NCBI RefSeq assembly: GCF_025118155.1
Contig: NW_026251387.1
Coordinates: 1,953,501 to 2,017,500, forward strand
Reading direction: 5' to 3'
DNA length: 64,000 bases
Origin: Cokeromyces recurvatus
Taxonomy: Eukaryota; Mucoromycota; Mucoromycetes; Mucorales; Mucoraceae
Positions 1 to 11,108 of this stretch are shown here, in pieces (position 1 is the first letter of the stretch; every line of letters starts with the position of its first letter). The position numbers and the translations under genes are program-made. The notes under the pieces were generated by a model, which saw nothing but the letters and a program-made list of their open reading frames with translations, did no database searches and had not been told where the DNA came from.

Positions 1-315
1 GTGATCTCATCACTATCATTCCAACTCATAGGATTAAATCCATTTGATACCAATGGTCCTGCTATAATACCTACAATAAGTGCCACAACTAAAAAATAAA
101 TAAAATAAAAGTAGATATAGGTGTTAATCTACTTTTCATATCAAATTAAATAAATCACGATTTTTTTTTTTTTTTTGATTTTTACATGCTTCTGATAAAA
201 AACATCTTTCTTTAATAAACATGGAAACATAACCAAAAAAGATAATGAATCCGCTAAGGATAGCAATAGCAATTGTGAATGTAGAGAATTCACCCGGTAT
301 TACATGTAAAATCAT
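1..315 (-). CDS. Na+/H+ antiporter, Nha1/Sod2 type, amino end only
   Basis: Partial gene running off the left edge. Two exons are visible on the minus strand: 315-186 (start codon at 315) and 88 to beyond position 1. They are joined across a 97-bp intron (donor GTAAAA, acceptor TTTTTTAG). The join reads IAILSGFIIFFGYVSMFIKE, then SEAFVALIVGIIAGP and NPMSW. That is the first membrane helix, the KE(K/R) turn and the (E)A...GIIxGP...NPxSW segment typical of fungal plasma-membrane Na+(K+)/H+ antiporters. These proteins export alkali cations using the proton gradient. Only about 72 residues of a protein usually around 500-1000 residues long are present, so ion selectivity and the cytosolic tail cannot be judged. 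The family call is fairly secure. The exact fungal subgroup (Nha1 versus Sod2/Cnh1) is not. Confidence 0.8.
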
Positions 316-1657
316 ATAACAGACTTAAGGCCTTTTTACCCTTTCTTTTCTTTAATAAAATGTGTAATATTACAAAGAATTTAAAAAAAAAAAAAATTAA
401 AAAAAAAGAAAAGAAAAAAGGGAAGCAATAGAATTAAAAGAAGCTTATTTAATTTTTATAAAGTCAGAAACTACTACCAAGATTAAAAGTGTTGTCATAC
501 TTGAATGAAGACATATCATATATACACATACATAAAAAAAAAAAAAGACTTCTTTTTTCGATGATATTACATAATGTTCTAACATTCAAATTATTATTTT
601 GTTCTCCGATCATGCGTGGTGTATAATAATACAATGTAATTGTTTCAATATGATGGGATGAATCAACCATCTACACTGGGCTGGCTTTGTTTGAATTTTG
701 TTGAATTCGCCAATAGAAAAAAAAAAAAAAGGGAAATCAGTATACAAGTAAATAAACAACGACATTAATAATAAAGGCACTTCATTTGGATCTATAAAGA
801 ACTACGAATATCAAGTGCGGATCACATATCAATAAAACTACTAGAATAATGCAAGAAAAGCCCAGACCGAACACCATTGTTTGTTGTACGAGCAGCTTTG
901 CATTATGGTGAAAATAAGATAGATAATAGTAAACGATGAAGAGATATGTTCAGCAACTTTATGAAAAAAAAACTATGACAGTGCGTTGACTGACTTGCTT
1001 TTTTTTTTCTTTTTATGATTCGAAAAGTGTGACAAAGTAAAAGAAGATAAACAACATTTTCATAGACCAAATCGAGAAAAGCATATCGTAATTTACGAGA
1101 TAATAAATTCCAAACACAAGAATGGCTTAGTTCTATAGTGAAATTTACAGTAACTTAAAGCATCCATCATCTGTCAAAATTAAAAGCAAAAATTGGATGC
1201 GATTGGAAAATCCCGGTTTTTTTTTTTTTTTATTATGAATAATGAATTGTAGCATCAGAACCAATTAGAGCTTAATTATTAACCATTACACATAATAGAA
1301 TATCATGTGATAAAAAATAAAAGGGAAAATGGATGATTCCAATTGTTTGTTGCTAACTACATCATTCATAATAAAGAATAGCCGATTACATCCTATACTT
1401 TTTTTTTCTTTTACCGGGAAAAAAAATATATATTTGTATATTTTCCCCGCAAAATCCCACCACAAAAAAAACCCCCAATTGCTGCATAATAATTGCTTTA
1501 TAATTATTTAATGTAAATAATACGTATTAAAAAAAAATCTAAATGAAATAAACAAAATAAAAAAAAAAAGTCTAAATAAAAATTCTAATAAAACAGAAAA
1601 AAAAAGTCTAAATAAATATACAAACAAATAAAAAGAAAAACGTCACTTCTTTTTTTT
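316..1657. other. Intergenic, AT-rich, no gene seen
   Basis: This holds the upstream region of the antiporter gene and the 3' side of the WWE-domain gene. Open frames of about 60 residues on either strand have no family resemblance and are rich in residues expected by chance from A/T runs. There are several A and T runs of 10-20. I see no tRNA or repeat structure. Confidence 0.5.
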
Positions 1658-2677
1658 TTAAGGATAACCAAAGTGATTGTCAGGGAAAAAATGAGTTGCA
1701 CAGTCATGATAGATATTATTTATCTTGTATGGTTCAATTGTTGAAGGTAAGATATGAGGCCATGAAACAGTGTGAATATTATATAAGAATTCATCAAGCC
1801 ATTTTGTATCCATTAAAACGGCTTCATTAGTAGGAGGAGGAGGAGGAGGAGGAGAAGGGTCTAGATGTGATATTGTCGAACTGGGTTCATGCCAACTATA
1901 TATGTCATGATTCAAGTGACCCATTTTATCACGCGAGTAATAAGTATTAGTAGTGATAGTAGTAGGATGGGAGTATCGATAACTGTCATTGGTGGCTGTA
2001 AAGTCATCCTGATTATGAGTAGAATGATACACATCTTCTTCTTTTTGATCATAATAGGGATGAGAAGTAGTTGAAAGGAGACTCTCTTCCGTAAAAGGTA
2101 AAGATGAAAAATAGTCAAATCTATTATTATTTTCATCGAATAGAATTGAATTATACCATAGTTGATTAGAAGGAGTACTATTACAAGTCATCATTGAAGG
2201 ACTTGTATCATTCATTAAAAGAGGAGTAGTAGTAGTAGTAGTAGTAGTAGTAGCTAAGTGTGAATCATTACTATAGGAAGAGGGCTCTAGAGAAGACATG
2301 ATGGAAGAACAATCGGATGAGATAGGAGAGAGTGTTTGTTGACTACAACTAGAAAGACGAGGAGAGACACTATGTTTTGTTAATGCTGGAGATCTATTTT
2401 GAATAGGTGAAGGAGAGAAGGGTTCAGTAATACGATGAACATAATAACGTGTTCCTGGCATACGAAGATGGTTTTGAGCAACACCAAAGTAAACTTTAGC
2501 TTTACAAGGCTTTGGAAGATTGCCATCTATAATATTGATAGAATGACTCGATGGTTTCCTTTTACGTTCACGATAAGCTTTCTCTATTATAGTGTGATTA
2601 TGTTCTTCAAATGGTGTAAAAAGTGTATTTTCGAGCATAAATCCCCAAATTATTTTAGTCTTTGCTGATAAAGGCAT
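1658..2677 (-). CDS. WWE-domain protein with low-complexity tail
   Basis: A single-exon frame of 339 residues. Residues about 6-82 resemble a WWE domain. There is an early Trp (KIIWGF), a PF..HN..IIEKAY segment matching the conserved core with its invariant Glu, and a closing block ending GTRYYVHRI, like the (G)xxRxVxR end of the fold. WWE domains are known to bind (iso-)ADP-ribose or to act in ubiquitin and PARP proteins. No PARP, RING or HECT domain follows. The remaining 250 residues are Ser/Thr/Asn-rich with a nine-Thr run and a PPPPPPP run encoded by trinucleotide repeats, so they are probably disordered. The two aromatic positions of the domain are partly divergent, so ligand binding is uncertain. 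The gene diverges from SEC17 across about 1 kb. Confidence 0.65.
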   Translation of the reverse strand: MPLSAKTKIIWGFMLENTLFTPFEEHNHTIIEKAYRERKRKPSSHSINIIDGNLPKPCKAKVYFGVAQNHLRMPGTRYYVHRITEPFSPSPIQNRSPALTKHSVSPRLSSCSQQTLSPISSDCSSIMSSLEPSSYSNDSHLATTTTTTTTTPLLMNDTSPSMMTCNSTPSNQLWYNSILFDENNNRFDYFSSLPFTEESLLSTTSHPYYDQKEEDVYHSTHNQDDFTATNDSYRYSHPTTITTNTYYSRDKMGHLNHDIYSWHEPSSTISHLDPSPPPPPPPTNEAVLMDTKWLDEFLYNIHTVSWPHILPSTIEPYKINNIYHDCATHFFPDNHFGYP

Positions 2678-2774
2678 TATAAGAGAGAGAGAGAAAAAAG
2701 AAAGGGTAAAAACAAATAAAGTTAAAGAGATCTACAATCCTTTTTTTATACCTTTTTTTTTAAAGATTTTAGAA

Positions 2775-2820
<46 letters not shown>

Positions 2821-3699
2821 TCCTTAGAATCAAACTAAGTAGTAAATGAGAACGATATATGATAGGCTAGACGATCAACAGGGTTCCATATATTGATTAC
2901 ATATATTTATATGTATACATATATGAAATGCTCTCCTTAAAAAAAAAAGGAACCCCATTTTTTTTTTTTTTTTTTTTTTGAATTATGATGATCTATCTCG
3001 TCATTTTCTTGTTTTTTGATATTATTTAATCTTTATTTTTATAGCTCTTCTTATTACACTGTTTTACTATCTCTTTATAAGAGGGAGAAGGAGAGAGTGT
3101 GTGTGTGTGAAGGTCAGGAATCTTTTATATACACTAATAATATATTATGAGCTGTTCACTCTCTTCAAATAAAGCCTTTTACATAGTCTATAGGACTTTT
3201 ATTTTCAATATCAGGTCATACCTGCATAAATAGTAATGTCGGATTTCGATTACAAGCACTGATAATAAAGCCCCATAAAGTGATCATATGTTAGAAAATA
3301 GTCATTCTAGACACACAATAAAACAACTTGGACATTTACTTCTAGCAAAATAGGTGTAGCTATTCAAAGCCTTGTTTAAAAATAGACAATATAGATCCAA
3401 CTATCAATATTATAAACAATCATTTCTCTTTCCCTCTCTCTTCTTTTTCTTTTTTTTTCTCCTTTATTTAAACAATCATCATTTATTGTCTTGGCTTGTG
3501 ATAAAATACAATGATAGTGATTTAACTATTATAACAATATTAGCATCTACCAATAGTCACATAAAAAAAAATGTGAATAATTTACAATCATTGTACATAT
3601 GGTGAATGAGAGGCGGAGATTGATTGTTAAAGCACAACATTTGTAGTTAATTTTTTTTTTCCTTTCTTTTTTATTTGTTCCACATTTATAAACTTACTA
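2678..3699. other. Divergent intergenic region between WWE gene and SEC17
   Basis: About 1 kb between two start codons, so it should contain both promoters. It carries a pure 42-A run (2776-2817), an 18-T run near 2959 and a CT/GA-rich patch just upstream of the WWE gene start. No other gene is recognised. Confidence 0.5.
2776..2817. repeat. Poly-A run, 42 nt
   Basis: Uninterrupted A homopolymer in the promoter region upstream of the minus-strand WWE gene. Confidence 0.95.
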
Positions 3700-4882
3700 A
3701 TGTCTTCTGAACAACAAGCAAGAGATTTGATTAATCAAGCTCAAAAGAAATTAAACTCGTGGTCCTTTTTTGGGCCTTCAAATAAATACGAAGATGCAGC
3801 TGAATTATATGAAAAGGCTGGAAACATGTTTAAATTAGCTCAACAATGTAAATTTTACATGTACAAAAAAAACATACATGCACGCATGTACACACACACA
3901 CACATACATTATATAACTTTAAAACCTCCCTTCTTGCTCTCTTTTTCATAGGGAATAACGCAGGTGATGCTTTTATTGAGGCAGCCAAATTATTTCAACG
4001 CGGCAATAGTGCTAAATTTGAAGGTGCAAGAGCTTATGAGAATGCATCTAAAAGTTATAAAAGATCGGATCCCGCAGGTAAAATAAATAAATGTATGTAG
4101 GTATGTGCACATGCATCATTATTCAATTTTTATCTTGTGTATTCTATTTTTATTGTGGATAGCTGCTGTGAATGCATTAAGAGAGGCTGTTCGACTTGAC
4201 CAAGAAGGTGGTAACTTTAGAGCTGCAGCTAGACATTATCAGGACATTGCTGAATTATTGGAATCATCAGAACTTGATCAACCCAAGGAAGCCTATGAAG
4301 CTTATGGAAAAGCATCTGAACTTTATCTTGCTGATGATTCTCCTGCGTAAGAGAAAGAGACATTTCATTTTTATTTTACCAAAAAAAAAAAAATAATCTT
4401 TTTTTTCTATTTAATAGACTTGCTAATAAATGTTCTTTAAAGGTAGCACAGATTGCTGCAGATTTGGAAATATATAATGTAGCTATTGAAAAATATGAAC
4501 AAGTAGCTACATCAGCTGTTGATGATCCTTTATTGAAATGGTCTTTAAAGGATTACTTTTTTAAAGCAGGCTTATGTCATTTATGTACTGGAGTAAGTAA
4601 TTATAAAATGAAAGAAAGAAATAGGATATTTATATAGATGCAAATTAGGATATGGTAAAGACAACACAAGCACTTGCTAATTATTGTAATATGGATATGT
4701 CCTTTGAATCAACTAGAGAATATGCATTATTGAAAGGAATTATAGAGTGTATTGACCAAGGAGATGTAGATCATTTTACTCAGTTGGTTTATGACTATGA
4801 TAAATTAACTCGTTTAGATCCTTGGAAGACGTCAGTTTTATTAAAGATCAAAAAGACAATTGATTCAGATGAGTTACGTTAA
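3700..4882 (+). CDS. SEC17: Alpha-SNAP (Sec17), vesicle-fusion adaptor
   Basis: Five exons: 3700-3847, 3952-4077, 4163-4346, 4418-4592 and 4649-4882. All introns are GT-AG and 56-104 bp. The joined protein is 288 residues, against about 292 in yeast. It starts with a typical NQAQKKL...FFG segment followed by [20 protein letters not shown]. Repeated TPR-like helical hairpins follow ([46 protein letters not shown]). The end is [11 protein letters not shown], matching the carboxyl end that stimulates Sec18/NSF. Known role: binds SNARE bundles and recruits the NSF ATPase to disassemble them after membrane fusion. It acts in the same pathway as the Sec9-type SNARE at 24.2-25.2 kb, though the two are not linked. 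The next gene starts only 155 bp downstream. Confidence 0.95.
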
Positions 4883-5036
4883 ATCGTCATTTGTTTCTAT
4901 TTTTGGAGATATCTTACATTAAAACAGTCTTGTCATGTTATATAATATGTCTTTAGTACCTTTTTTTTTTTTCTTTCTTTTCCCTTTCTTTCCCATTTCC
5001 TATTTTTTATTATTATTATTAATATACATATTTCTA

Positions 5037-5743
5037 ATGAATACAGTTGAAATAGAGAATAATAGTAAATCACGTAAGAATAATAATTTCTCCCTTTTAC
5101 TACAATTCGTCATGACCTTATTTATATCTTAGATTCTAAATATGTATCACAAAAAGGCTTTCTAAAATATAAGTGTAAATCTATCATGATGAGGACTAGA
5201 GATGATAAAAAGCCTATTATTATAAAAGCAACACTAGATTATATAAACGTAATGAAAACGATTAATCCATTATTTCAAAAAGATCTTGTCTTTATACCCA
5301 GAAGAACGTTAACAAATCCGAGAGAACCTTCGAAAAATAATGGTTATGATAATATTAACAATGATTATATATTAAAAGTAAAGAGTTTATTAGGGGATGA
5401 AATCAAGTAATAACTATAATAGAACAGACTCTATCTTCTTCCCTCCCATTATAACTAACTATGTCCCTTTTTTTTTTAGGTATGAAGTTTTAGATTTAAT
5501 GGGTCAAGGATCATTTGGACAAGTTGTAAAATGTAGAACATTAAAGACAAATGAGCTTGTAGCTATTAAAATAGTTAAAAATCAACCTACATATAATATG
5601 TATGGTGATAAAGAAGTTGAAATATTATGTAAGGTAAATAAATAAATAAATAAGCAAGCAAGCAAAAGTTAGCAAACAAACAAACAAACAAACAAACAAA
5701 CAAGCAAACAAACCAAATATATACTATTTATTCATTTGTAATT

Positions 5744-5781
<38 letters not shown>

Positions 5782-7448
5782 TAGAGACAGTCCAGAACAT
5801 AAAGAACGATTTTTACAATTAAAAAATAGTTTTGTATTTCGTGGACATAGATGCGCAGTATTTGAATTACTTGATATTAGTTTATATAAATATTTACACC
5901 AAAAACCCGGGAAAGCGAAATTGGTTATCCAAGATATTCAAAAGATAGCATTCCATATTCTAGAAACATTAGATCTATTAAAGGATATGCGAATTATACA
6001 CACGGACTTGAAGCCAGATAACATTTTATTAAAAAGGTAACATTTTATAAATGAACTCTATTGACTACTGCTACTGCTACTAATACTACTACTACTACTA
6101 ACTACTACTATTTATTCATTTTATTTCGTTATACAGTCAAGATAATGTACATGATGTTAAACTCATTGATTATGGATCCGCATTCTTTGAAACTGACACA
6201 TTAAATTATCATATTCAAACTGCCTTTTATCGATCACCGGAAGTTATTTTACAAATGGAATTTGGTTGTGCAATTGATATGTGGTCATTTGGTTGTTTTA
6301 TCGCTGAATTATTTTTAGGAAAGCCGTTATTTTCAAGTGATAATGAAGTCACCTTAATGCATGTGATGGTGACTACTTTAGAGTAAGAATAAGAAGAATG
6401 AGAAGAAGAGTTAAGAAAACTGATAATACAAGTTGAATTTTATTTAGTTGCTTCCCTCCAGATCACATGCTTCATCAAGGGAAAAGATCAAGTGAATTTT
6501 TTCATTTTCCGAAGCGAAATAAAAAAGTATCACACAATCCTCCAATTAGACTTCTTCATCCTCATAAAAGTAGTCATCATACAACACTTGAACAAAAAAT
6601 CATGGAATTTGAATCTGATGATAGTTATGAAGGTTTGTTTGTAAGAAAGAAAACGAGTAGCCTTCTTCTTTTTTATTGATTACTTTTATTATTATCAGAT
6701 CGTAAAATGCTATATGACTTTCTTAAACATATTTTAATATTTGATCCAGTTGAAAGATATTCACCAAGACAAGCATTAAAACATTCTTTTATTACGACAT
6801 CCATGCTAGGTAATCCATATTAAAATGTTAAATAAATAATGTGATTCATATCTAATTTTATTTGCGAAAAAAAAAGTAGATATCAAGAAACAATCACAAC
6901 AACGTGTTACATCTACTACACATACAGAACATGTTCCTTTAGCAACCATGTATGCATCATTAACAAAAACTATAAATACACCACCATGTACTATGACAAC
7001 AAAAGATCTTCTTCCAAAAAAGTCAATACTCAAACGTAGTCACACCCCAACACAGCAACCAGAGAATACATTAGATAGCAAAGTTGCTTTCCTATTTCAA
7101 CAGCAGCCACCAATGTCCATCGTTGATAGCCATCGTCATTCATCCATGGATACTTCTTTATCTTCTCTTGTTGGCTATCCGTCTTCTTCTTATTATTATC
7201 CTTTTACTACTTTAAATAATAATAATAATAGAGGTCTTTATTCAACTCACTTCATCTCCCCTACAATAAACACTAATAATAATAATACAATCTGTCAACA
7301 ACATCTTACAAATCCTAATTCCATCTTCCTGAGATATCCTTCTCCTTTACTTTATTATCCAACACCTCATATCTTTCAACAACAACAACAACAACAACAG
7401 TCACTATATCCACAATCTCCAACCTTGATTTATTCTACAAGGATATAA
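5037..7448 (+). CDS. DYRK/Yak1-type protein kinase
   Basis: Eight exons fit one frame: 5037-5073, 5133-5406, 5480-5633, 5780-6036, 6137-6382, 6448-6632, 6699-6809 and 6880-7448, giving 610 residues. The start at 5037 depends on a 37-nt first exon; a Met pair at 5186 is an alternative. A segment like the Yak1 NDYIL..V...LG element precedes the kinase domain. Visible motifs are the glycine loop GQGSFGQVV (residues about 112-120), catalytic Lys134 in VAIK, HTDLKPDN (Asp231), metal-binding DYG (252-254) and activation segment YHIQTAFYRSPEVIL, the DYRK/HIPK signature. HTD and DYG replace the usual HCD and DFG, but the essential Lys and Asp residues are kept, so activity is expected. The tail is rich in Asn, Gln and Tyr. 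Yak1-type kinases act in stress and growth control; that role is inferred. The assignment within DYRK is tentative. Confidence 0.85.
5672..5714. repeat. AAAC tetranucleotide repeat in kinase intron
   Basis: About ten CAAA units, one or two imperfect, inside the third intron of the DYRK-type kinase. The same intron ends with a T run and an A run directly before the 3' splice site. Confidence 0.85.
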
Positions 7449-7522
7449 TGCATCTCCTTTATACATATAAATAGATGTATACATGTATCTACTTTTATGT
7501 TATGAATAATAAACAAGTTATA

Positions 7523-7765
7523 TTAATCCTCATCTGGAGGGTTTCCACCAAGAAGGTTGGAAGGCACAACTTGACCTATATTTGGGATAACGAATCCTCG
7601 AAGAGCTCCTCCTAATTGAGCATCTTGAGATCTATTTCTTGAATCTTCTCTCTTTTGTTTTAATAGGATTCCCTTTTTGTCTTTTATTGTTGATAAAAAG
7701 GGTGTAGCATTCATGATAAAGAAGAAAGAATAAAATAGAGATAGAACCAAAGCCGCCGTCTTCAT
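7523..7765 (-). CDS. Small secreted protein, 80 residues, unknown
   Basis: Single-exon frame of 80 residues. The first about 23 residues (MKTAALVLSLFYSFFFIMNA) form a clear signal peptide: a Lys followed by a long hydrophobic core and small residues at the probable cut. A dibasic KR in LLKQKRED lies near residue 39, a possible Kex2-type processing site. The last 30 residues are Gly/Pro-rich and weakly hydrophobic (GGALRGFVIPNIGQ) and end in an acidic tail. There are no cysteines, so this is not a typical disulfide-rich effector. It is transcribed away from another small secreted protein starting at 8163. No family is recognised. It could be a processed peptide precursor or a cell-surface protein; function is unknown. 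Confidence 0.55.
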   Translation of the reverse strand: MKTAALVLSLFYSFFFIMNATPFLSTIKDKKGILLKQKREDSRNRSQDAQLGGALRGFVIPNIGQVVPSNLLGGNPPDED

Positions 7766-8162
7766 TTTTTTGATTATGATAAAGAAGAAGAAAATGATGA
7801 AAATCCTTCTCCCATTTATATATATATATATATATGTATATAAGGAGACTTATTGTCCAAGTGAAGAATAGAACTACATATAATAATACAAAAGTGTGTG
7901 TGTGTGTGTGTGTTATGTTGATGGCAAATGTCCCTATTCTATGTCAAGGAGGAACTTGGATCTAAATAAAGTCTATATAGACAACTTGTTCTTTATAACC
8001 AAAAAGAGGTTTTATATAAGGAGAAATAAACAAAAAAGAAACTCGGATTCGATAAAGAGGAGATAAATAAATGGTGTGTTATCATGAGTTAAAAGGAACA
8101 AGAAAACAAAACAAAAAAAAGATATCGTTTTCTTCTTTCTTTCAAATACATACATATATAGT
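7766..8162. promoter_or_regulatory. Shared promoter of two small secreted proteins
   Basis: A 397-bp region between divergent start codons. It contains TATA-like tracts on both sides (a TA-alternating stretch at about 7818-7842 and TTTATATAAGG near 8012-8022) and a GT repeat around 7893-7912. The arrangement would allow co-expression; this is inferred, not shown. Confidence 0.4.
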
Positions 8163-8423
8163 ATGAAAGCTTTTATCGTTTTATTCTATCTCTTATTAGT
8201 TATGGTCTGCCTTTGTCATGGTAAGAAACTAAACAAGTATAAAAAAAAACGGTCATTTGCAGAGATGAATGAAATGGTCAGATTAGCAGAAACAGGTGTA
8301 AAAGGGATGTTGGCTATTGCAAAGCATACCGCAGATGGTGAAGTTCATTATTTACGAAAACCCTCATCTAATTCAATAAAAGGGGATCATGCTAGTCCAT
8401 TAGGTGTCAGTGCCAAACAATAA
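8163..8423 (+). CDS. Small secreted protein, 86 residues, unknown
   Basis: Single-exon frame of 86 residues. It has a strong signal peptide (MKAFIVLFYLLLVMVCLCHG, cut expected after Gly20), then a very basic stretch KKLNKYKKKR that ends in a KR dibasic site. The remainder is hydrophilic and includes MVRLAETGVKGMLAIAKHTADG. The mature part has no cysteine. The layout (signal, short basic propeptide with KR, mature part of about 56 residues) resembles a secreted peptide precursor. There is no recognised family. A promoter is shared with the minus-strand secreted protein at 7523-7765. Kexin processing and function are inference only. Confidence 0.6.
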   Translation: MKAFIVLFYLLLVMVCLCHGKKLNKYKKKRSFAEMNEMVRLAETGVKGMLAIAKHTADGEVHYLRKPSSNSIKGDHASPLGVSAKQ

Positions 8424-8496
8424 TAACAGAGCGCATTATATAAGTATACAAGTATGAATATACGCACACGCATATACATATATACACACATATATA

Positions 8497-8503
<7 letters not shown>

Positions 8504-8547
<44 letters not shown>
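8504..8547. repeat. (AC)22 microsatellite
   Basis: A perfect AC/GT dinucleotide tract in the short gap between the convergent secreted-protein gene and the NXPE-like gene, preceded by looser CA/TA-rich sequence. Confidence 0.95.
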
Positions 8548-8552
<5 letters not shown>

Positions 8553-8571
8553 TCTATATATTTATGTTCTT

Positions 8572-10366
8572 TTATTCTATTCTTTTGGGACATAATAAAT
8601 GCCATAATAATTGATTTTCCATATAAACTACATGTCTTTTTGAATAACTTGTCCCCTCAGTTATACACGTGTTTTCATTTGTACCTAATGCATGTACATC
8701 CCATACAAAGGTGTTCTCTAAATCTTGAATTATATGTCGAACTATCTTTGTAAATACCATACTACGTCCATTATTCCATGAAGTTCCTTTAAGTGGAATA
8801 CCACAACAATAATATTGTGGAGTACGAATAAGAATAGTTTGATAAGGATAATAAAGATCTTGACGTAAGGTAAGGATAAATTCTTTAAATTGAATAGCAA
8901 ATTGTTCAGGTGAGATACGATAACTTTCAATGTCTTTATTGCCTAAGCCAAGAATGACAATATCTGCCTTCTTTGTTGTTTTATCCATAAATGAGCTTAT
9001 TGAATTCAAGATAGAAGGCCCGTTATGAGCGATATCTGTTGAGATTGTATTATAATAAAATTCTGTATGAATTCCTAAAGCATTATTAAGAACAAAAGGT
9101 GTAAATGGGTCATGGGCCCAAGGATAAAGTGATGATTCATCTTCTTCATGACAAATACAATGAGGATAGTCATTTGTATTTTCATGACACCATACTTGAC
9201 CATTAAAATGAAGTGCTTTTAAATTTCTATTTATCGCCAAGTAGGATTTAATTTCTAATTTTTTTTTTTTTTTTTTTTTTTTTTTACTACTACCTTTTAA
9301 TATGATCATCTGCCCAGATATGAATCGTCTTTTTATTAAGACAACGTGCAGCATAACCTGTACTTTTAAAGTTTAATTGACATTGATCTGGAACAAATAC
9401 TTTCTTTTCTTTTCCATCTATAAAATCATTCTCTGAATTTTCAAACATAGAATAGAGTAATTTAGGTTGAGTTTGACTAAAGAGATTTAAATCAATCCAA
9501 GCACCATGAACATGCTGACGAGAAGAACATTCAGGTAATGATCTATTTTGTTCTTGTTCTTGTTGTTGTTGCTGCTGCTGCTGCTGTACAATTACCTTAT
9601 TTTCAGATATAAATTGAAAAGGACGATATGTATGTAATATAGGCGATTCCCAAAAATAAGATCGAAATTCATTCAAGCCATGTAATTGATAGATATCTGG
9701 AAAATTAAATTGAACAGGTGCAAAATAAGCGTTTAATTGAGTTGCATGTTGTTCAAGTTCTACAATGGTTAAAGTAGTTTTATTTCCTTTAGCAAATAAA
9801 GCAATACTATCTCTTGGTCCTAAATGATCTTCATTTTTAACAGATGATTTAGCAGGTGTAGGTCCAAGCTAACAATAATAATAATAAATCAATAATTCCT
9901 CGAGTAAAATAGATGCTTTTTTTTTCTTTTCTTTTCTTTTTTTTTTTACCAAAACAACAATACAAACTTGTTCATTTTCTTGAATATAAACGTTTCCCTT
10001 TGTAAAAGTACCATCTTGTTTAATAAACATGGCTTTATCAGTCCAACCATCCCAGTAAACTCGATCGCCAGCTCTAATAATAATAATATGAAAGAAAACA
10101 AAAAAAAAAAAAAATCAATAAAAATCAATAAAATAGAAATAAGAAATTTACAGCCATGGAATATCTACTTTGTCACAAATAGTACTTGGTTTTCTATTTA
10201 AAGATGATGTTATAAATGATTCTTGTAAATCTTGTTGATGAGCTTTTGTTGTTCCTGAACTTTTTTGTGACGGTGTATAAAACAAGTAAAATAGTGTAAA
10301 GAATAAAACGAGAATGGTTAAAATGAAGATCGATCGTTTATTTTCAGTCATTATAAAAACGGACAA
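8572..10366 (-). CDS. NXPE/PC-esterase-like type II membrane protein
   Basis: Four exons: 10366-10152, 10073-9950, 9868-9294 and 9226-8572, giving 522 residues. A signal-anchor follows a short basic tail (KRSIFILTILVLFFTLFYLF, residues about 10-29). This predicts a type II membrane protein with a luminal domain, probably Golgi. Next comes a small beta-rich module (GDRVYWDGWTDKAMF), then a poly-Gln tract. The last about 220 residues resemble the NXPE carboxyl / GDSL-like PC-esterase domain: Cys pairs, CLNKKTIHIWADDHIKRNL at the block I position, DIVILGLGNKD, and a closing DVHALG...C. In active relatives block I is GDS with a nucleophilic Ser. Here it reads ADD, so catalysis is doubtful. Acetyl or other glycan modification is family knowledge only. 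The CAG tract near 9565-9590 encodes part of the Gln run. Confidence 0.6.
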
Positions 10367-11071
10367 TTCATGAACGAATAAATAAATAGATAGATATATA
10401 AAAAGAAAGAGAAAATATTTATTATTATTATTATTGTATTACACATGTTTACTACTACTGCTGTCTTTATAGTTACGTCGATCAATTTTAATGAAAGGCT
10501 AAAATACATATTTTAACTTACATTCAAAAAAAGCATATGATTATCACTAAAGAAAAATTAAGCTTGATAGCAAACTCATTCTATCAAACTTTATTATTCA
10601 CATTCTAGATCATATTCATTATTTCCAGGTACTAACTCTCTTATATAGAATCTTCTCTCCACTCCACCGCCGCCCCCCCCAGCACATCATTCATAATATA
10701 ATAAACAGAAAATTGGGAATGAGACGTGAACCAATCATGTTTGTCCGATTTTCTTATACAGCATATACAAATCTATTTTCACCAAGAAGGAATAATATGA
10801 AAAAAAAAAATGTTACAAATCAAGAGGGAAGAAGGTAAGAGGACCAATAAGAACAAATCTTCTCATCCTATAATACCTTTTTATCTGAATAAACTAAAAA
10901 AGGCAAAAAAATAGAAATCAAACTAAATAATAACGATAATCACTCATCGTCTTTTTTTTTTTTCAGAATAGTGTAACTTTGTGATAATAAATAATAGATT
11001 ATCTCACACTACTATTACAGGACAAGTTCTAGTGGCTTGTTAGGTAGTAGTAGTAAATGATTAAGCGCAAT

Positions 11072-11108
<37 letters not shown>

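Noticed and set aside
5638..5720. Short regular repeats suggesting a CRISPR-like array
   Set aside because: Simple AAAC microsatellite with no spacers, in a eukaryotic intron.
8387..8753. Open frames made of repeated Thr-His or Val-Cys
   Set aside because: These are translations of the AC/GT microsatellite.
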